Both the position numbers and the translations under genes were made by a program. Positions 25,301 through 37,040 of a DNA stretch of 64,000 nt are shown here, piece by piece. Every line of letters starts with the position of its first letter. Positions within the stretch are counted from its first letter, which is position 1. Source of the stretch: Pegea sp. RAD2-039 (Eukaryota > Chordata > Thaliacea > Salpida > Salpidae). The notes below the pieces were generated by a model, which worked only from the letters and a program-made list of their open reading frames with translations, did no database searches and was not told where the DNA came from. The stretch is from assembly GCA_034620365.1 (NCBI GenBank), contig JAQGEQ010000010.1:310001-374000 (forward strand). The letters are read 5' to 3'.

Positions 25301-28157
25301 ATGGGTAACAGTTGTATGTGGGTAAAAGAAGGTAAGTTTTAGTTTAATTACAGAGTGTTGTAATACATTTAATTTTATTTTCATCTAACTAAATTGTAGA
25401 AAAAAAGATAGAAGAAATTCAAATACTTCCCACAATAAAAATAATTGTTGTTGGTGAAAATGTATCTGGTAAAACTTCTATTATTGAAAGATTTGCAAAT
25501 GATCGATTTATAGATGAGTATACCCCCACATTAGACCTCAATATAACCAGGTGCTTTTGTTAATTTTGATTAAACTATCAGAAGTATATACTCATTATTA
25601 TTGATTGATTTTAAAAGATTTTAAAAAATTATAACAAGTGGTTATAAACAAATTATATGTATGTAAGATTCAGTGTTTTTATGCTTTAAATATATAAAAA
25701 TGAATTAGATTTTATATTACTGAGATTCTTTATCAGATAAGAAAACTTTAATTCCAATAAAGATAAAAGCTTGGAGAATTGGTTAAAAATATATAAATGC
25801 AGAAGTTATAAAGAATCAAGGTAGACTTAGTAGTGAGGTTGAAATCATAATTTATTTTATGAAACCAGAATAATGATTGATTTATTGCTTTAATACTTTT
25901 ATAAATCTGCTTGATCAAAAAAATGATTAAACTAAAATACTAAATAAAACAATTAAAAATTAATGTCAAAGTTTCTAATTGATTGAAAGTTTAAAAACTT
26001 TCTTTGATTTAGTTTACTCTAATAAATTTTGAGGTATAATTTCTTTTTTTACCAATAGTTAAAAAAGAAAAACATTTAAAAGCTCGATTAATTTATACCT
26101 GATTTTTGCATTAATTTGCAGATGAAATATTAGAAAGTTGCTCCAAGTTTTAGTTAATTATTTTGAAAATCAATTTTACTCGATTTAAAATTACTATTAA
26201 ATTTTAATACTTGTAAAAATTGAACCTTAAACTTTGTTTTATAAGTGCGGTCAAAAAAGTTCTTGTACCAGAGATAGGGTTGACCAGGTTAGAACTGTGG
26301 GATGTCCCTGCACATGAAAAGGTCGATGTACGTCAGAGCTATTATGTTGATGCTGATGGCGTAGTTGGTGAGTTTATGAGCTTTTAAAATTGTTTTATTG
26401 AGATAAATACGATGGATGGTAAAAATAAATCTAAATATTTGTTAACAATATATTCAGTTGTAAATGATGTAAATGAAGAAGAATTCTTTGAAAATGCACT
26501 TTACTGGAAGCATGATGTAGAGAAAAATTATAGTCAAACTACAGAGAAGAACCTTAGAAAGAAAAACAACTTTGATGCTTCGCAAGTTTCACAAACAACA
26601 AATAAGTCGGTTTTTAAACTTTTTTTTGGACAAAATTAACAGAAATATTTTGAAATTTTAGAAGAATGATGGAAAAAAGTAATCTTTTCTCTTATCCTCC
26701 TGTTTTACTTCTCGGGAATAAATTCGATCTTTTGGTAAATTCAAATTTTGTTCGTTGATTAACCAAAAGTTATAAAATAAATGATAAAAAACATAAAACT
26801 GAAAGTTTGTTTTATTTACTTGAAAAGTAAATAGTTTTACTGCTACTTATGTCACAAATTTCTTGAAAGTTCATCCTTATTCAAACGAAAAACTTGTTTT
26901 GACAGAAAAAAATGAAATTTAATCATTGTGAAAAATCAAATACTGAAGATGCTAAAAGTTTAAAAGAAGAAAGCAAAGAAGAAGATTTAAGATCACATGA
27001 GGAAGAACTTCAGGTGAAAGGTCTTAAAAGAGAAAAAAGTGAAAGATTGTGACAATGTATTTGATTAGCAGAGAGATGAAATGTTGATGAGTTTTATGGA
27101 AAAGTTTGAATTGTTTGTCGAAGATAAGAATTTTACATCCGGGTTACTATTAAATCTCATTTTTTATGTTTCCTAACTTTTAAATTTTAGGGTTCTAGTC
27201 TCCGCTGCGCTACCTAGCGGTGGAATTAAAGAGTCTTTTCAAAACTTAATTAGAAGAATTCTGGAAAATCATAAATCACAAGATTCTGATTTTTTTAAAT
27301 CCAGAAAAAGAGAAAATCTTTCCTCAAATGTTTGTTGTAAAAAAATACATTTTTGAACATTTTTAAGTTATTAAAAAATCTTTAGAGACTAGGAATAGAT
27401 GAAATTGATGACGTCATCAATCGAATTGCTTCTGTGGTTGATGATGCAGAATCGATGACTCATCAGTTTGTTACGTCACTGCACCAGTTCAAACTGGTTT
27501 GTTTCAATTGATCTTCAGCAGAAATACTGAGGATGTTGATTTTTAAAGGCATGTAGCAAATCAGGAGAGTTTGAATCAATTGAAAGCTGTGTAGAGTGGA
27601 TAAAGATGCAGGTGGAAAAAGTTGAAGACCACAAAAGTAGTTCACAAAATCTTCATCTTCTGTTTGTAATCAACGTTTTGACAGAATTTCATTTAAGCAT
27701 GATTGAAAACGAGTTTCTACTGCTTCAAATTAAAGACAGTGATGAAGAGGTTGTAGAAGATCTGATCTTTCCTGATCATCTCAATGATGCTTTATCAATT
27801 TACAATTTCGAAGTAATTAGAACTAAGAAGTCGGACTCTTTTCAAATTTCTATTTTCAGCTTTATCCGTCTTGCTGCGAACTTTTAAAATGTTTTAAAAC
27901 TTTTGAAGAACTTTTAAAGAAATTAATAGAAGAAATTTTGAGAATATCTAAACAAGTAAGTAAGCTCGACATCAGTCGAAGAGCTTTTAAATCTATCAGC
28001 AATTTGTTAGATATGGAAGGAAGATAACTCAACAATTATTTTATCAACTCTATCAAGAGAAAAAACTAAACTACGAGGTGTGTTGTGTGACATGATTGAA
28101 ACAAGAAAAGAAATGCTACTATTGAAGTCACGTGTCAGAGCAGCAGTCCTCTTCTAA
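25301..28157 (+). CDS. Divergent Ras/Rab-like GTPase with long C-terminal extension
   Basis: Twelve exons join in phase to 487 residues: 25301-25331, 25400-25550, 26246-26367, 26458-26605, 26662-26734, 26906-27013, 27069-27142, 27191-27329, 27386-27496, 27549-27812, 27860-27955, 28011-28157. The G domain is clear: P-loop GENVSGKT (29-36), YTPT with the switch I Thr at 54, switch II WDVPAHE (79-85), NKFD (170-173) and SAA (240-242). Switch II lacks the usual Gly and Gln of DTAGQE and has Ala83 and His84 instead. About 70 residues, Lys/Glu-rich, separate NKFD from SAA, where 25-30 is usual. Residues from about 265 on are predicted helical and match no family known to me. The N-terminus MGNSC could be myristoylated and palmitoylated; the C-terminus (RAAVLF) has no CaaX or CC prenylation motif. 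The exact subfamily is unknown. The exon 10 boundary and the last splice acceptor are the least certain. Confidence 0.8.
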
Positions 28158-28295
28158 TATCTTCACCTTATTATTTATTACTTTTTATAATTTTCAGTTT
28201 TTTAATATTAATTCTGAAGCAATTTTGAACCTATTTTATTATGATATTACTAAATCAAAATAGAAAAGCAAATTTCGCTACAATTAGAATTGTTA

Positions 28296-31200
28296 TTATT
28301 TGGAATTATTTTCTAATTCGGTTCCATTGGTATTCATGCTTTTGAAATATTGAATAATTTCATCACAGTAACTGCTGGTTCGATGTTTATGTTTCACTTT
28401 AGCTATTTCTTCATTTAAAACTTTACTAGAAAGCTTACCACCTTCTATCAGAGCAGCTAAAAAAGAAAATTTGATAAAAACAGATAAATCTTATGAATAA
28501 AATATATACTTTGTACAATTAATTGTAGTTCATGATCATTATCATCCATATGAACTAGTAAAGAAGAAAATATCTCTTCTAGATGTGCTTTGTATAAATT
28601 TGCATCATAATTTTGATCCATACACTACAAGATAAAATCTCTATCAAATATCTGATTGTTGAGGTAAAAAACAAACTTTAAAGTATTCAAGCCATGTCCG
28701 CGCGGTCAGTTTTCTAATTTCATCATTAGAATCATCCATTCGTTTGATCAAATCCATGTATATTTTATGCAACACATCATCTAGAGGTAGATTAGTTCCA
28801 CAGACAATCAAAAATCTACATCAACTATTTGAGAGAAATTTTCATGAATTTGAACAAGTAGAAAACCTTCTAAAAACTTTCACAGTTGTCAGTCTGGTTG
28901 TCTTGTTGTCATCTTCTAATATACATTTCAAAGGAGTTAAAATATTTGTGAACAATTGACAAGTAAATTCTGGGTCTTCAGACAGAAACCCGCTCTTCAA
29001 CAAAGCCCACAATGCTGCAACAGCAATACTTCTTACTGCAGCTGCCACTCTTCCAGCTTTCCATACCAAGTTAGGAGCAACCATCTCATGAACAATCATC
29101 TCTATCTGATTCTTTGTAAACTTTCTACGAAAGATCAATTTATTATTCATCCAACAACTTTTTCTATTTACTTTTCCCAATCATCTTTCATCAGCAGTTG
29201 TGAGAGTATTGTGAACAACTTCAGTTTCAATTTTGCTTCTTTTTCAACTTGCAAATTCACTTTTAAAAATGGAAGCACTTCATCCATAAGATTGTTTAAA
29301 GATTTACCTGAAAACAAATCGACTTTTTATGATTGAGAATAAATAGTAAAAGTTTTTAGGACAAAATTAGAGTAATCATAATCAGCAAAGGTTTAAAAAA
29401 GTATAAAAATATTTAATTATTTTTAGAAATCTTTTTGTAAACGTTTCAAGACAAACAAATTCTTAGACTCAGGAGTTTTAACCTGCTTTAGTGACAAGAC
29501 AATTGAATACCAGTTGGTCGACTGAATCTTCAGTCCAATTCAAATCTGATTCTCGTAAATTCACTAGCATCTTTTGTGTGTATAAATCAAACAATCCTTG
29601 AACATCAACAGTATGCACAGAAGCTAGTTTTTTCAAAGTTTCTTCACACTAAAAGGTGATTACTTTAATAAATAAAAAGTCATCAACACTATCACCGAAC
29701 CTCTTCAACAACATGATCTTCTGTAGCCAGGGACATACAAGTGATTGTAACTGTGAATAATTCCAAACCAATATCTTCGATTCTAGACTGGCAGACTTCA
29801 CTGATAGACTCAACATTTTGTAACAATGCCAAGTGATATGTGGCCTAAAAGAAATTGAAGTTAAAAAAATGTGAGTTACTCACAAACTTACTTTTTGTGA
29901 AGATTGGCAGACTTCTACATCGATCAACATATCAATAATTTGTTTAAGACATTCACCAAGTGTTTCATCATCACATCCGCTGATAACAGATGCTATAATC
30001 TGCAAGCAAAACGCTGAACAGGTTTCTACAAATTGTTTTTATCACACAAACTTTCAATGGTGCTTCACTAGACGGATTAGAATAAACAGCTTGAATTAAG
30101 ATCTTGCAAAAAATTTCTGGTTTTACAAAAGAACCAATCAGCTGAGAGCATTTGACAGCCTGAAACCAAATATTTAGAGCAGTATTTAAGTCAATTTGCA
30201 GAAACTAACCGCTTCAACAACTGAATCATCTTCATCACAGCAGGCTCGAATCAAAGCTTGAGTCAACGGCTGCATATGTTGAGTTGTGTATGTTTCAGCA
30301 TGTAGTAACAGCTGGTAGAGGAGTTGTGAGGTTTTGATGCGAGTGTCAACCACCCAGTCACCTAAATCTCGCAAAATTGCGTTCATCAGTTTACTTAAAT
30401 TACGATGAACAAGTTCACGGCACCCTAGGCCTGGACGGTTCTCTGTAAAGAGAAGTTAAAAGGTTTTGTGAGATGGGCCATATTTGATTTAGACCATTTT
30501 TGGGATATAAGTTAGGTTTTGGTGTAGGGAAATTGATCTTGTCTTTTAAATCTTCTTCATTTTCATCCTCATACAACTGACCAGCTTTACTCCACAACAA
30601 TTTTGCTTCAAGTCTGACAAATTAGAAACTGTAGTAGATAGTTGACAAACATTCGGCTACCTAATAGATTCCATCTCATCACTACAACTTGTCAGGATAA
30701 GTGGAATAAATTTATGAAAAAATGAATATCTATCAGGAAGTTTTAGAAGCCAAAGCCCGATTACTTTGGTAGTCATCATTCTGACCTTCATAAAAAAATT
30801 TCAAATTTTATATCCTTTGAAGATCAAGTCCTTCTACCTGCGAGGAAGGATCAAAAAATCGTTGAGCAAGATGAGACAAGACATCATCAACATTCTTCCC
30901 ATTTCCATATTGTATCACATCACCAGTAGCTTCAATCACTGATACACGAACCTATCAAAAATGATCATTTGAATCAATCAAGTACTTCGCCAACTGACCT
31001 TTGAGTGTTGATGAGTCATACTAAGCATCAACGGTTTGATCAAGTTCTCAGATTGCATATGAAAATGTTTGGGGATTGTTTTAGCAAATACTGAGGTAAT
31101 TTTACAACTACTTTTTCGAACTTCAGCAAAAGGATCTAAAATAGTCTTTTGTAGAATTTGAATTACTTCATCAAAATACTCGACAATTTTTTCACCAACA

Positions 31201-31598
31201 TTTTCAACAGAAGGTAACAGAATCGATGTAAGCAACTGTAATCGAAGCTCTTCACAAGTTTCAACTATTTCTTTTTGACCTAATCTTTGCACAAGTACAA
31301 CGATCACGTGATACAAGATATCTTCAGGTGATGGTATAATATTCAAATAACTTGAAGCTAATTCAGTGGCTAATTCTCTGTTTTTTTCAGATGAATCATT
31401 AAGACATGCAAGAACAGGTTTTAGAACTTGATTAGAAAGTTTCTGGAGTACTACACCACCAAGACCTCTTCCTATTGTTTCTTTCTTCAAATCGAGCAAA
31501 CCTTTTTTTCTCGTGATCCTGTTTTCATCTTGAAGACAGTTTACAAAACGTTGAAGAGATTTAGAAATACTTTCTAAGGTTTCTTCGCTTCCTTTCAT
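28296..31598 (-). CDS. DNAAF5: DNAAF5/HEATR2, dynein axonemal assembly factor
   Basis: Cytoplasmic HEAT-repeat protein needed to pre-assemble axonemal dynein arms before import into cilia. The first exon (30999-31598) opens with [18 protein letters not shown] and encodes HEAT repeats. Later exons contain [70 protein letters not shown] and [13 protein letters not shown], all aligning with human DNAAF5 in order. The last exon ends with [16 protein letters not shown] and a stop at 28296-28298, matching the human RSATYCEQLLQHV end. A GTG-started extension of three codons upstream of 31598 was rejected in favour of ATG. The gene is convergent with the GTPase gene, with only about 140 bp between their stop codons. 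Internal exon borders beyond the first were not all fixed. Confidence 0.94.
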
Positions 31599-31843
31599 TT
31601 TGTTCACAATTTATTTTACAAAATAACCTGAGTAGAAGAAAAGAGTAGTAAAGCAGTGAACAAAACCCGAATGATGATAAAAATGTATTTCAACTGGAAA
31701 GTTTATGAGCGTTTTCACAAAACACTAGCAGCAAATTACCAACTTAGAAAACTTTGAACACATTACTTTGAATTAAACTTGATTATTAAATTAACAAAGA
31801 AATAAAAAGCATGAAGTTTATAAGTAATAGAATGATGTAGAAA

Positions 31844-32221
31844 TTAGCCATGTGTCTTCAGCATAGTTTCCTCATCAAAAGCTCTCTTAGCTTTTTTAAT
31901 CTCTTCGTTCATAGTCAACAACTCTTTGACACGTGACCACTTTTTAACATCTTTTTGTATTAAGTAAACAATATCTTCAACTTGAAGACGACCTGGTCTC
32001 CCTACATTCAAAGCTTTTTGAGTGATATCAGTGATAAACTCAACAACTAGATCTTCCATTAATTCTATGGATTCAGTGTAAGGGTTTCTGTCATCGCCGA
32101 ATCCAACCATCATGCAGCGAATCTCCTTAAAGAAGGTGTGCTTCTTTTTTTCATCATTGCTTGAACTACAAGTTGTAGTAACTAATCGACCAGAGTTAGA
32201 AGGAGAGTTTTCATCATTCAT
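31844..32221 (-). CDS. TAF13: TAF13, TFIID histone-fold subunit
   Basis: Single-exon gene of 125 residues, about the human length (124). The histone fold is nearly intact: FFKEIRCMMVGFGDDRNPYT, IELMEDLVVEFITDITQKAL, GRPGRLQVEDIVYLIQKD and RVKELLTMNEEIKKAKRAFDE. TAF13 pairs with TAF11 inside TFIID and contacts TBP during promoter recognition. The first 28 residues are a Ser/Thr-rich tail that is not conserved. It lies 245 bp upstream of DNAAF5 on the same strand. Confidence 0.97.
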   Translation of the reverse strand: MNDENSPSNSGRLVTTTCSSSNDEKKKHTFFKEIRCMMVGFGDDRNPYTESIELMEDLVVEFITDITQKALNVGRPGRLQVEDIVYLIQKDVKKWSRVKELLTMNEEIKKAKRAFDEETMLKTHG

Positions 32222-33065
32222 GTTTACACTAAACTAAACCTACAAACAATTCGAAATATTAAATAATTTGTTTGAAAAATATTTATTTTAAAATCACAGT
32301 TAGCATCATTTTTCAGATTTTAAATGAATTAAACAGAAAAGCATTTTGTGCTGTAAACAATTTTTAGTTCAGACAGATTAGTAATCACAGTTGAAACATA
32401 ATAACTACATATCTAGTAATCAATTTCAAATATTCTCATTTTATTAAATCAAAACAACACAGCTACTAATAATATACTAACAGTTTGATTAAAGATATTT
32501 CATGAGTTTAACAAATAAAATGAAAGATAGTACAACTATAATTAGTGAAAGTTTGATAATAACATCATAAATCTGGAAAAGTATTATTAAATTCTTAGAA
32601 AGCTCAAGTTTAACTAATAATAATAAATTTGAGAAAATGTTACATTCTAGCTAGTAGATATAAAAGTTATTAGTTGAAATACCAAAATAAAAACAGAAAA
32701 TCGATATAACAAAAACTGACTACAGCTGATAGCTTTAAGCAAATAACAATGATTCCATTTGTTAAAATCATACTAAAAATTTATTCAGGACTTTGATTGA
32801 ATAGAGAAAAAAAATTATTAAATAGCATTAACTATTTCACTTGTAAAACTAAAACCACATCACTATCTAAGATTAATTAGTATATCAGTAGGAAAGCTAA
32901 AATAAAACATAATTTTAAGAAATAATAAACAAACTCTAGAATAAAAACTCCAAGTTATAACTTGATTTAAAAGTAAAACACCAACCGAATTTGAATAATA
33001 AAAATAATTAGCTAAATCAAACTACTTTGAAAACAGAATATTACAATCAAAATTATTTAGTGATG
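32222..33065. other. AT-rich spacer between TAF13 and MDM1
   Basis: No coding signal. It must hold the TAF13 promoter and the MDM1 3' untranslated region. Confidence 0.5.
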
Positions 33066-34814
33066 TCAATCTCTTGCCCAGAATCCTCTTCTTTGCAAAG
33101 ATCTTTCTAACAAGTCTTGGGCAGAAGCAGATGATTGCCTTGAAGCAAGAGATATTCTGTCCAAATCATTTAATGGCCTGGTATTTTTACCAAAATGTTG
33201 AAACTCTTCACTTCGTAAAGCACCTCGAATAGGTGCTCGTACTATGACTTGTAACTTCTTAGGCAACTCTGCAAATGGTTTATCACACTTAACAGGCTTC
33301 TTCTTCTCATTTGTAACCAGTGGTTTTTTTCTTATCTCTGTTTTGTTAAGCTTCATTTTCGGAGAACTTAATAAAGCACCACCTTTTGATGGAGTTGTAA
33401 TATCATGGTGTGTCCTTAAAGCTCCGCCCATTTTCTTTAGGTCTGGAGTTGTGATCCTTCCTTCTATAGTTGTTGAGCTTCTATTAGTCAAAGAATCAAC
33501 TTCAGATATTTGAACATGCTTATCTTCATCACAATTTGCTGAAATAGATTCTCTTTTTATGGATTTATTATTCATATTACCATCTTCAATCTTTTTGTCT
33601 TCTTCTTCATTTGCTGATTCAGCTTCTGACCAATCTAACCTTCTTACAACTGGTTTAATCTTTATGCCCTCTAAAGAATCAGTTCTAACACTGCTAGATT
33701 CATAACAGCCACTGACAACTTCATTTTCTTTGTTTTGGTGATTAGAAGTAGTTGATTGTGAAGATAAGTCCCAACATGTGTTTACTTGTGAATGTAATTG
33801 AGCTGCATGTTGCCTGTCAAAATTACATCCATCTCTATTTAACTTGTTCTTCTCTGCTTCTCCACTAACATGTTGTTGAGATGAAAGATTATATTCACTG
33901 AACTCTTTTTCATACTCTGATTTAATATTTTTATGTTTAGCCAAAGTTAAAATTGATTTCTCTTTTTTAGACAAATCTTTTTTTGTTGGTTTATGTAAAT
34001 GCTTCACTTTTACTTTCATCGAAGGAGAAGCAGGTGATTTGACTTCAAGTTTTTTCGGTTCTTCATCTTTCTTATAGCTCACTGAATATTCACTTTTAAA
34101 TTTAAAGGGAGGTTTTCTAGTTGATGATAAAGCTGATGAACTATAAACAACATCATAAGCAGAAATCAAAGGTGATGAACGAAAGACATTTTTTGGTTTT
34201 TTATACATCAGCTGATATTCACTTCTACAAGTTGGATAGCTATATGGAAGCATTTTTCTTGATCTATATCTTAGAGGTACAGCAGATTTTTTCATAACAG
34301 GTTTTGTTTCTTCTATAATTGCCATTTTTGGTTGATTAAAAGATTTTTTTCTTGGCTGATTTTCATCATTAGAATTCACTTTGAAATTCTTTCTAAACTT
34401 TTTTGATAATTTTTTAACAGATTTTTTGTTTGTTTGGTCCTTTTTATCTTTTTCTTGTTTTATCTCACAATCAGATACTTTTGTTTCAACTACTATAGGT
34501 TCTTCTACAGACTTCACTTGGTTAGAAACATCAACACTACAAGTAGTACCAACAGTTGATTGCTGATCTGACTTATTATCATTATCTTGCAAACTGGCTT
34601 CCCATATCAAACAACTTCCAGCTTCAGGTAATCTATGCTTAACTGACTTTTTATGGGTGAATCCTGGTTCATTCAACAAATAAAACTCATCAGACCTCAT
34701 CCCAGCATCAGGAGCTGACTGCTGGCGAGTTGGTAAAAATCTTCTACTTCTAAATGAAGGAGACCACTTGAATACAGATGAATATTCACTTGTACCAAGA
34801 AACTTTACAGGCAT
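33066..34814 (-). CDS. MDM1: MDM1 homologue, centriolar microtubule-binding protein
   Basis: A single exon of 582 codons; vertebrate MDM1 has about 714 residues and many exons. MDM1 localises to centrioles and basal bodies, binds microtubules and limits centriole duplication. The start MPVKFLGTSEYSSVFKW matches vertebrate MPVRFKGLSEYQRNFLW. Further SEY-type repeats, proposed as microtubule-binding units, are seen as SEYQLMYKKPK, SEYSVSYKKDEE and SEYEKEFSEYN (about residues 200-305). The C-terminal half has GGALRTHHDITTPSKGGALL, SSPKMK, IRGALRSEEFQHFGKN and a final DRISLASRQSSAS...GFWARD, all in the family order. The middle is Ser/Lys-rich and likely disordered. The lack of introns stands out beside the intron-rich neighbours. 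Confidence 0.93.
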   Translation of the reverse strand: MPVKFLGTSEYSSVFKWSPSFRSRRFLPTRQQSAPDAGMRSDEFYLLNEPGFTHKKSVKHRLPEAGSCLIWEASLQDNDNKSDQQSTVGTTCSVDVSNQVKSVEEPIVVETKVSDCEIKQEKDKKDQTNKKSVKKLSKKFRKNFKVNSNDENQPRKKSFNQPKMAIIEETKPVMKKSAVPLRYRSRKMLPYSYPTCRSEYQLMYKKPKNVFRSSPLISAYDVVYSSSALSSTRKPPFKFKSEYSVSYKKDEEPKKLEVKSPASPSMKVKVKHLHKPTKKDLSKKEKSILTLAKHKNIKSEYEKEFSEYNLSSQQHVSGEAEKNKLNRDGCNFDRQHAAQLHSQVNTCWDLSSQSTTSNHQNKENEVVSGCYESSSVRTDSLEGIKIKPVVRRLDWSEAESANEEEDKKIEDGNMNNKSIKRESISANCDEDKHVQISEVDSLTNRSSTTIEGRITTPDLKKMGGALRTHHDITTPSKGGALLSSPKMKLNKTEIRKKPLVTNEKKKPVKCDKPFAELPKKLQVIVRAPIRGALRSEEFQHFGKNTRPLNDLDRISLASRQSSASAQDLLERSLQRRGFWARD

Positions 34815-36743
34815 TTCAACTTAATAAAAAAACAAAATTTCTAAAAATAATTAAGATTAAGAGTTATAAATGTATAAAAAAAAATATTAACTATTTAAAA
34901 CTATTTATTAACAAGATTTATAAATATAAATAAAAACTGAGAAAACTTAAAACTTTATTACTTATTTATGAACTTAGGTTCTTTTAGCTAAAAACTAACC
35001 AACTATAAATAAAATTTCAATTTAAGACAATAACTGAAATTTAAATAGACTTGTCTCTCTTATATTATTAATCTAAAACAGGCCAAAAACAACATTTTTG
35101 GCATCTTTCATTAGGATTATTTAGATCAAACTTACAGATTCATTGCTTAAGCTATTCTAATGAAAAGTATGAAAGGTTTATTTCATATCTCAGTTAAATC
35201 ATTTTTTAAATTACCAAAAAATTATATCAATATCTTCTTACTTTTCAAGTTTGTATTATTAATTTTATCAACTTTATGATTTTAATAAATAAATATGAAT
35301 AAGCAAAATATATGAAACTAACATCAAAATAAAATGTTATAGATAATTTAGTTAATAATTATTCCAATCTATAATAAATCATATTAAATACAATTTGGAT
35401 TAAAAGCTTTATAAAACTAAACCATTATATTTAAATCAAATTAATTTTTAAGAAATTTTATACTGTCAAAATTATTTGTTATAAGCCATAACATGTACTT
35501 TTATAACTAAAATAGTTTTCATGCATTTAATTAGAGCAATAAAAATCTCATTATCTTTAAAGAATTAATTCTAAAGTTATAAAGCTAACACTGAACAAAA
35601 ATTAAATGATTTTATCAAGAAATATTTTTACAAATTTTACCAATTACAATGATCTTGGTGTGAAACAAGATAACAATGCAACACAAAACCTTGAAAGTTT
35701 TAAATATTTTACAATAAAATATGTAATTATTCAACGAGAAAATTATTAACAATGTTAAATTTTATCACCTACTATAAAAGAAACTTAAACATATTTTAAT
35801 TTAATATATCTCAGTTTATTATATGAAGTATTTGAAACCATATACCACAATGCAAGATGGCACGAATAAATAATCCTGATTACGGTAAGTAGATTATTCG
35901 GCATTTTTTATTAAACACTTCACTAAAGTAATCAATAAATCTGTAAAACACTTGGTGGATATGCTTAAAAAAGTCGTTCAAATAAATCAACAGTTACTCA
36001 TGTTTTGAAGAATAATTTTAACGGAGCTTAAACTGTTTAAGTCTAGCTGTTTTACAATGAAAGAAATGGTTTTCAAATTGTTGCTGTAGTTATTTTATTA
36101 AATCTATACATTTTTTCCAACTCATATATAAATTCTGGTTGAAAAATAATAAGACTTTTCAAAGTTAGTTTTAATAATGCTTTTAATTAACATTGTGACT
36201 TCTAATGAACATTATGCAGTTTTCTTTTACATTTCAATAACAAAATAGCCTGAAAGGGTAATTTCTTTTAAAAGCAAAAGTATTTACAAAAACTAACTTT
36301 TAGAATTTTTCCGTTTTAAACTTAAAATCAATTTGGTTACATAATCAGTCAACTCGTCAGCAAATACTATTTTTTCTTAAGATCATCTTATAGAATAAGG
36401 TATGGTTTATTTTGCTATTTGAAACAAACAAAGAAAGAATCTCGTTCAGATGATATTTTTGGTATCTTTGTCAGATAAAAAGAGCACTATATTAAAATGT
36501 TTGCTTTTTATTGTAAAACAAGAGGCCTGGTATTAATCTGAATGCTGTTTCAATCTTCATTTGATAAATCTACTATTAGCATATGAAGCTACAAGGAATT
36601 TTATACTTTTGTGTTAAATCTTGCTATTTGCAGTTCTCACAAGAGTTCGAAGGCATTTTTTATTTGTAATTTCAATACAAGATTGAATGAAATTTTATTA
36701 ATGCAATCTATACCTATTTTCACTAAAAAACTTACGTAAAGTT
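34815..36743. other. AT-rich spacer with one orphan exon-like motif
   Basis: No gene recognised. At about 35866-35893 an ATG opens ten codons (MARINNPDYG) that run straight into a perfect GTAAGT splice donor on the plus strand. No matching downstream exon was found. Confidence 0.35.
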
Positions 36744-37040
36744 TTAATGATAAGAAAACAAGAAATTACCTGCTTTAACCGAGAACAGCAATGCTAAGAG
36801 CCAATTATGGAGATCTAGTGCATATCCATGCAACAATATTTTCTCCCTGCCTCTCCAAGCCAACAAGGTCGCAACTGACAAAACGAAACTGAGTACAGAG
36901 ACAAACTGCATACCACGCTTGAATTCCGACCTTAAGTTCAGAATATCAAGTCTTTTAGAAGTTATAATGGTATATATATTTATAATATTTATGTTTCTAC
37001 CTATATTATCAGTTTCTTTAATTTTCACTTGCAGACTTGA
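36744..37040 (-). repeat. Diverged copy of the 9.0-kb SINE body
   Basis: On the minus strand this stretch resembles the complement of 9010-9180. Both read a -GCAGTTTGT.GCTGT.CTCAGT- type core, and their translations share blocks of the form FKRGMQFVSVLSFVLS and LKPRRQFVAVLSIVLA. No tRNA-like head is visible here, so the copy is probably 5' truncated or decayed. The 94-codon ORF in it is best read as repeat sequence. Confidence 0.55.

Noticed and set aside
28956..29336. 126-codon plus-strand ORF
   Set aside because: It lies opposite DNAAF5 exons that match the family strongly.
36744..37028. 94-codon minus-strand ORF with a hydrophobic segment
   Set aside because: Its similarity to 8955-9203 follows a dispersed repeat, so it was treated as SINE body and not as a membrane protein gene.
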